Source: a virus
Direction: 5' to 3' (one strand)
DNA length: 37,313 bases
IMG/VR virus record: IMGVR_UViG_3300042378_000048
Location: 1-37,313 of that record
Numbering within the stretch: position 1 is the stretch's first letter; every line of letters begins with the position of its first letter. The translations under genes were made by a program, and so were the position numbers. Positions 35,280 through 37,313 of the stretch are shown here, piece by piece. The notes beneath the pieces are model-generated. The model made no database searches. It saw only the letters and a program-made list of their open reading frames with translations, and had not been told where the DNA came from.

Positions 35280-36908
35280 TTAATATTCATCACAATCAAT
35301 TAAAGTTAATCCTATTATTGAACTTCCACCTGAACCAGCATCACAAGATACATCAGCTTTTAATGTTCCTGAAAAACAAAGAGTACAAACAACATCTTCA
35401 GTAACTACAGTAAGTCTTACTTTAATAATTGCATCTATTTTTTTAAAAGCTCCAGGAGAACAAGTAGAAGATATTATTGCTGTATGAGATGGAGATAAAC
35501 CTATTGAGTTACTTGTATTGTACACTATAGGTGAACTTGTAGTAAGATGTGTAAGAGAACCTATACAAGGATTACAAGGAGAACCTGACATTCCAAAAGG
35601 ATAGTGGTCAAATAATCCAAGAGATACATTTTGTAATTTATATTCAAATGTTGCAATGTTTGCATAATTTAATCCAAGTGAACCTAAGTTAGTCAATTGA
35701 AAATTAATATTATACAAAGCTCGCAGTTTAACTGATAATCCTACAAGTGTATTACTAATGCTTGACACAAACATTGAACTTAAAATATTAATTTCACCAA
35801 AGTCTACACAATCAAATCCATCTCCTCCAGGACCTGGGTCAGGTAATGGACAATCAATAGTTATACTATCAGTTGTAGTACAACCATTTGAATCAGTTAT
35901 AATAACATAAATTTTATCTCCATTATTTACAGATTGACCTGGACTAAAAACACCTGGTGTTATTTGTGTAAAGTTCCCATAAGGACTTCCATTTATACTT
36001 CCTGTAACTGAATATGGTGCATTACCACCTGAAGGAGTTAATGTTAATAATGCTTCTCCTGTGTTATTACCTAACCCATCAGTTAAACATTCAACTTCAA
36101 AATTAGATAAAATAGTAACTGTTTCACAATCAAATGGACAACCTATAGTTCCTCTTTGTATAAGACTAACAGTTCCTAAACTATCTATTACATAAAATGA
36201 AAATGTAGTACCATTAGGTAAGTTTTGACATAAATTTCCACCATCTAAAAGTATAGTACCATTTGGTACACCAACTACTGTGTATGGAGGAGTTCCACCT
36301 GATGCTTGAATACATAATGTACCTGTATCATCTTCTTGACATTCATAAGCAGATGATATTAATAATGGGTCATAATAACAAGTACCATTATCTATTGTAG
36401 CAAGTGGGTCATAGTTAACAGCTTCAGGGTCAGTACATCCACCTCTGTAATTAATTTTATCATCCCAACTTCCTGTGCATTTATCAGTATCAGTAACAAC
36501 AACTTCTACATTACCCGCTACTGAACCACTAAATAATAATATTGGTTCTAATGTTAATACATTAGCTACATTAGATACTAATTGAAAAACACTTGTATCA
36601 TAAGTCCAATTATAAGAAACAGGTAATACAGCATTTGTTACACTAGCTGTAAATACAAAGTTATTATTTACTATAGTAACAACTACATTAACTATAATAT
36701 TACATACAACTGTACTTGATGCTTCACTACTTGTACATGGAAGATTAGAACCTTTTAAACAAGATAAGTCAATAGGTGTACAATCTAATCTGTTAAGATA
36801 AGACTTGATAAAATTTTCATTAGATGTATCATCAGAGCAAAGCATTCCAAATTTTCTTCGGAGTACTCTATCATACATTTCTTTGACTATGTTACAGTTC
36901 CATTTCAT
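35280..36908 (-). CDS. Putative adhesin/tail protein with SprB-like modules (542 aa)
   Basis: The start at 36908 (MKWNCNIVKEMYDRVL) follows the upstream TAA by one base; an earlier ATG at 36938 overlaps that gene and is less likely. After a Cys-containing helical N-terminus come an Ig/PKD-like segment (about 70-145), a GCTDPEAVNYDP...NGTC module (about 157-177), and two SprB-like repeats with SGGTPPY and SGGNAPYS openings and D-S-x-G endings (DSLG, DSNGC) at about 188-256 and 267-353. A Pro/Gly hinge and a beta-rich, Cys-containing C-terminal domain (about 370-542) follow. SprB-like repeats and the GCTDP motif are otherwise typical of Bacteroidota surface and gliding adhesins. Likely exposed on the virion and involved in adsorption; inference. 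Confidence 0.75.
   Translation of the reverse strand: MKWNCNIVKEMYDRVLRRKFGMLCSDDTSNENFIKSYLNRLDCTPIDLSCLKGSNLPCTSSEASSTVVCNIIVNVVVTIVNNNFVFTASVTNAVLPVSYNWTYDTSVFQLVSNVANVLTLEPILLFSGSVAGNVEVVVTDTDKCTGSWDDKINYRGGCTDPEAVNYDPLATIDNGTCYYDPLLISSAYECQEDDTGTLCIQASGGTPPYTVVGVPNGTILLDGGNLCQNLPNGTTFSFYVIDSLGTVSLIQRGTIGCPFDCETVTILSNFEVECLTDGLGNNTGEALLTLTPSGGNAPYSVTGSINGSPYGNFTQITPGVFSPGQSVNNGDKIYVIITDSNGCTTTDSITIDCPLPDPGPGGDGFDCVDFGEINILSSMFVSSISNTLVGLSVKLRALYNINFQLTNLGSLGLNYANIATFEYKLQNVSLGLFDHYPFGMSGSPCNPCIGSLTHLTTSSPIVYNTSNSIGLSPSHTAIISSTCSPGAFKKIDAIIKVRLTVVTEDVVCTLCFSGTLKADVSCDAGSGGSSIIGLTLIDCDEY
35850..36347 (-). repeat. Two SprB-like beta-sandwich repeats in the adhesin
   Basis: Two diverged units of about 70-87 residues each run: a Cys-containing lead strand, an A/P-SGG-x-x-PY turn, a central loop with LPNGT or VNNGD, a FYVIDS or YVIITDS strand, and a terminal Gly. 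The consensus SGG..PY ... G..Y.V.I.DS.G matches the SprB repeat of Bacteroidota adhesins. The second unit ends with the canonical DSNGC. Confidence 0.65.
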
Positions 36909-36909
36909 A

Positions 36910-37313
36910 TTAGCAACCACAATTAGCACATGATTCATTAGTACCTAATTCAGAGCACAATTTATTAAATATTGTGCACAATTCCTCACAATTACATCCA
37001 CAATTTCCACCTTCAGTTAAAGCATAATGTAGAAGAAATATATTAGTAGCTGTTTTATTACAGTTTAATATTTCTTCTAACTTAGTAGATACTTTACATT
37101 TAGTTTGACAATCAAAAAAGAAACAATTTGATTCAGTAATTATATATCCATCAGTACTCTTAAAAGTAAGTGTAAATGAATAAATCCCATCAATAAAATT
37201 CATCAATGAAAAAAATGATGGTGCTATATATAGCATATAATTATTTACAAACATTCCTTCAATTGGAAAATAACCAAAGTATATTTCCTGAATATCAGTT
37301 GTTAGTTTAGTTG
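36910..37313 (-). CDS. Cys-rich structural-cluster protein, 5' end outside window
   Basis: The frame is open from the TAA at 36910 to the right window edge. An internal ATG at 37254 exists, but coding-like sequence (LTTDIQEIYFGYFPIEG) continues upstream of it, so the true start is probably beyond 37313. The visible part has an aromatic segment (NNYMLYIAPSFFSLMNF), a beta-rich stretch and a Cys-rich C-terminal third (FFFDCQTKCKV, GGNCGCNCEELC, ESCANCGC). It ends one base before the adhesin's preferred start. Comparable small Cys-rich proteins precede fibre genes in crAss-like phages as I recall them; function unknown. The cysteines could bind metal or form disulfides in the extracellular virion. 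Confidence 0.6.
   Translation of the reverse strand, partial: TKLTTDIQEIYFGYFPIEGMFVNNYMLYIAPSFFSLMNFIDGIYSFTLTFKSTDGYIITESNCFFFDCQTKCKVSTKLEEILNCNKTATNIFLLHYALTEGGNCGCNCEELCTIFNKLCSELGTNESCANCGC

Noticed and set aside
1-37313. Genome-wide TAG-to-glutamine recoding
   Set aside because: The giant genes are open under the standard code with no internal TAG, so wholesale recoding is not supported; only the single TAG junction at 32816 remains interesting.
1-37313. tRNA, rRNA, insertion sequence, attachment site or CRISPR array
   Set aside because: No such structure was seen on reading the sequence; coding density is near complete and the only clear palindrome is at 31191-31220.

Overview
The window looks like the late structural half of a crAss-like phage (order Crassvirales) infecting a member of the Bacteroidota. 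Evidence: a giant protein with the crAss/YonO-type RNA polymerase active-site motif DFDVD, preceded on the same strand by very large virion cargo proteins, a muzzle/stabilisation protein, a P22 gp4-like ring protein, an IHF/HU-like protein, a second ring protein and a RecB/Cas4-type nuclease, in the order familiar from crAss-like genomes. The DNA is visibly AT-rich, starts lack a clear Shine-Dalgarno, and the putative adhesin carries SprB-like and GCTDP-type modules typical of Bacteroidota surface proteins; these support the host inference. No terminase, portal, capsid, replication, integrase, tRNA or clear endolysin gene lies in the window.

Every supported gene is on the minus strand, so transcription runs from right (37 kb) to left (1 kb). 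Genes are packed head to tail with stop/start overlaps (TAATG at 34760, 28248 and 23518; ATGA at 31994 and 29249). The largest non-coding gap is only 61 bases.

Layout in transcription order. (1) 37313-31249, adsorption and lysis-like module: a Cys-rich protein cut by the window edge, an Ig/SprB-like adhesin, a two-helix membrane protein, a small structural protein, three tail-fibre or receptor-binding-type proteins (two share an N-terminal NPxTGxxD peptide, and two are separated by one in-frame TAG), two small paralogues, and a holin-like membrane/coiled-coil protein. (2) 31248-31188: a perfect 13-bp-stem palindrome abutting the next start codon, which may be a terminator, a promoter/operator, or both. 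(3) 31187-23518, tail-neck module: PD-(D/E)XK nuclease, ring protein, IHF-like protein, gp4-like ring protein and the 1576-aa muzzle. (4) 23518-1, about 23.5 kb for only four proteins (2136, 829, 2000 and at least 2862 aa), probably packaged and ejected with the DNA; the last is the virion RNA polymerase.

The most unusual gene is the 2136-aa cargo protein. It carries two HExxH zincin-like modules with identical ligand spacing, about 11-12 porin-like beta-hairpin repeats, recurrent GG-containing linkers and a Met/Gln-rich stretch. This suggests a multi-tool protein for crossing the host envelope, which is my inference.
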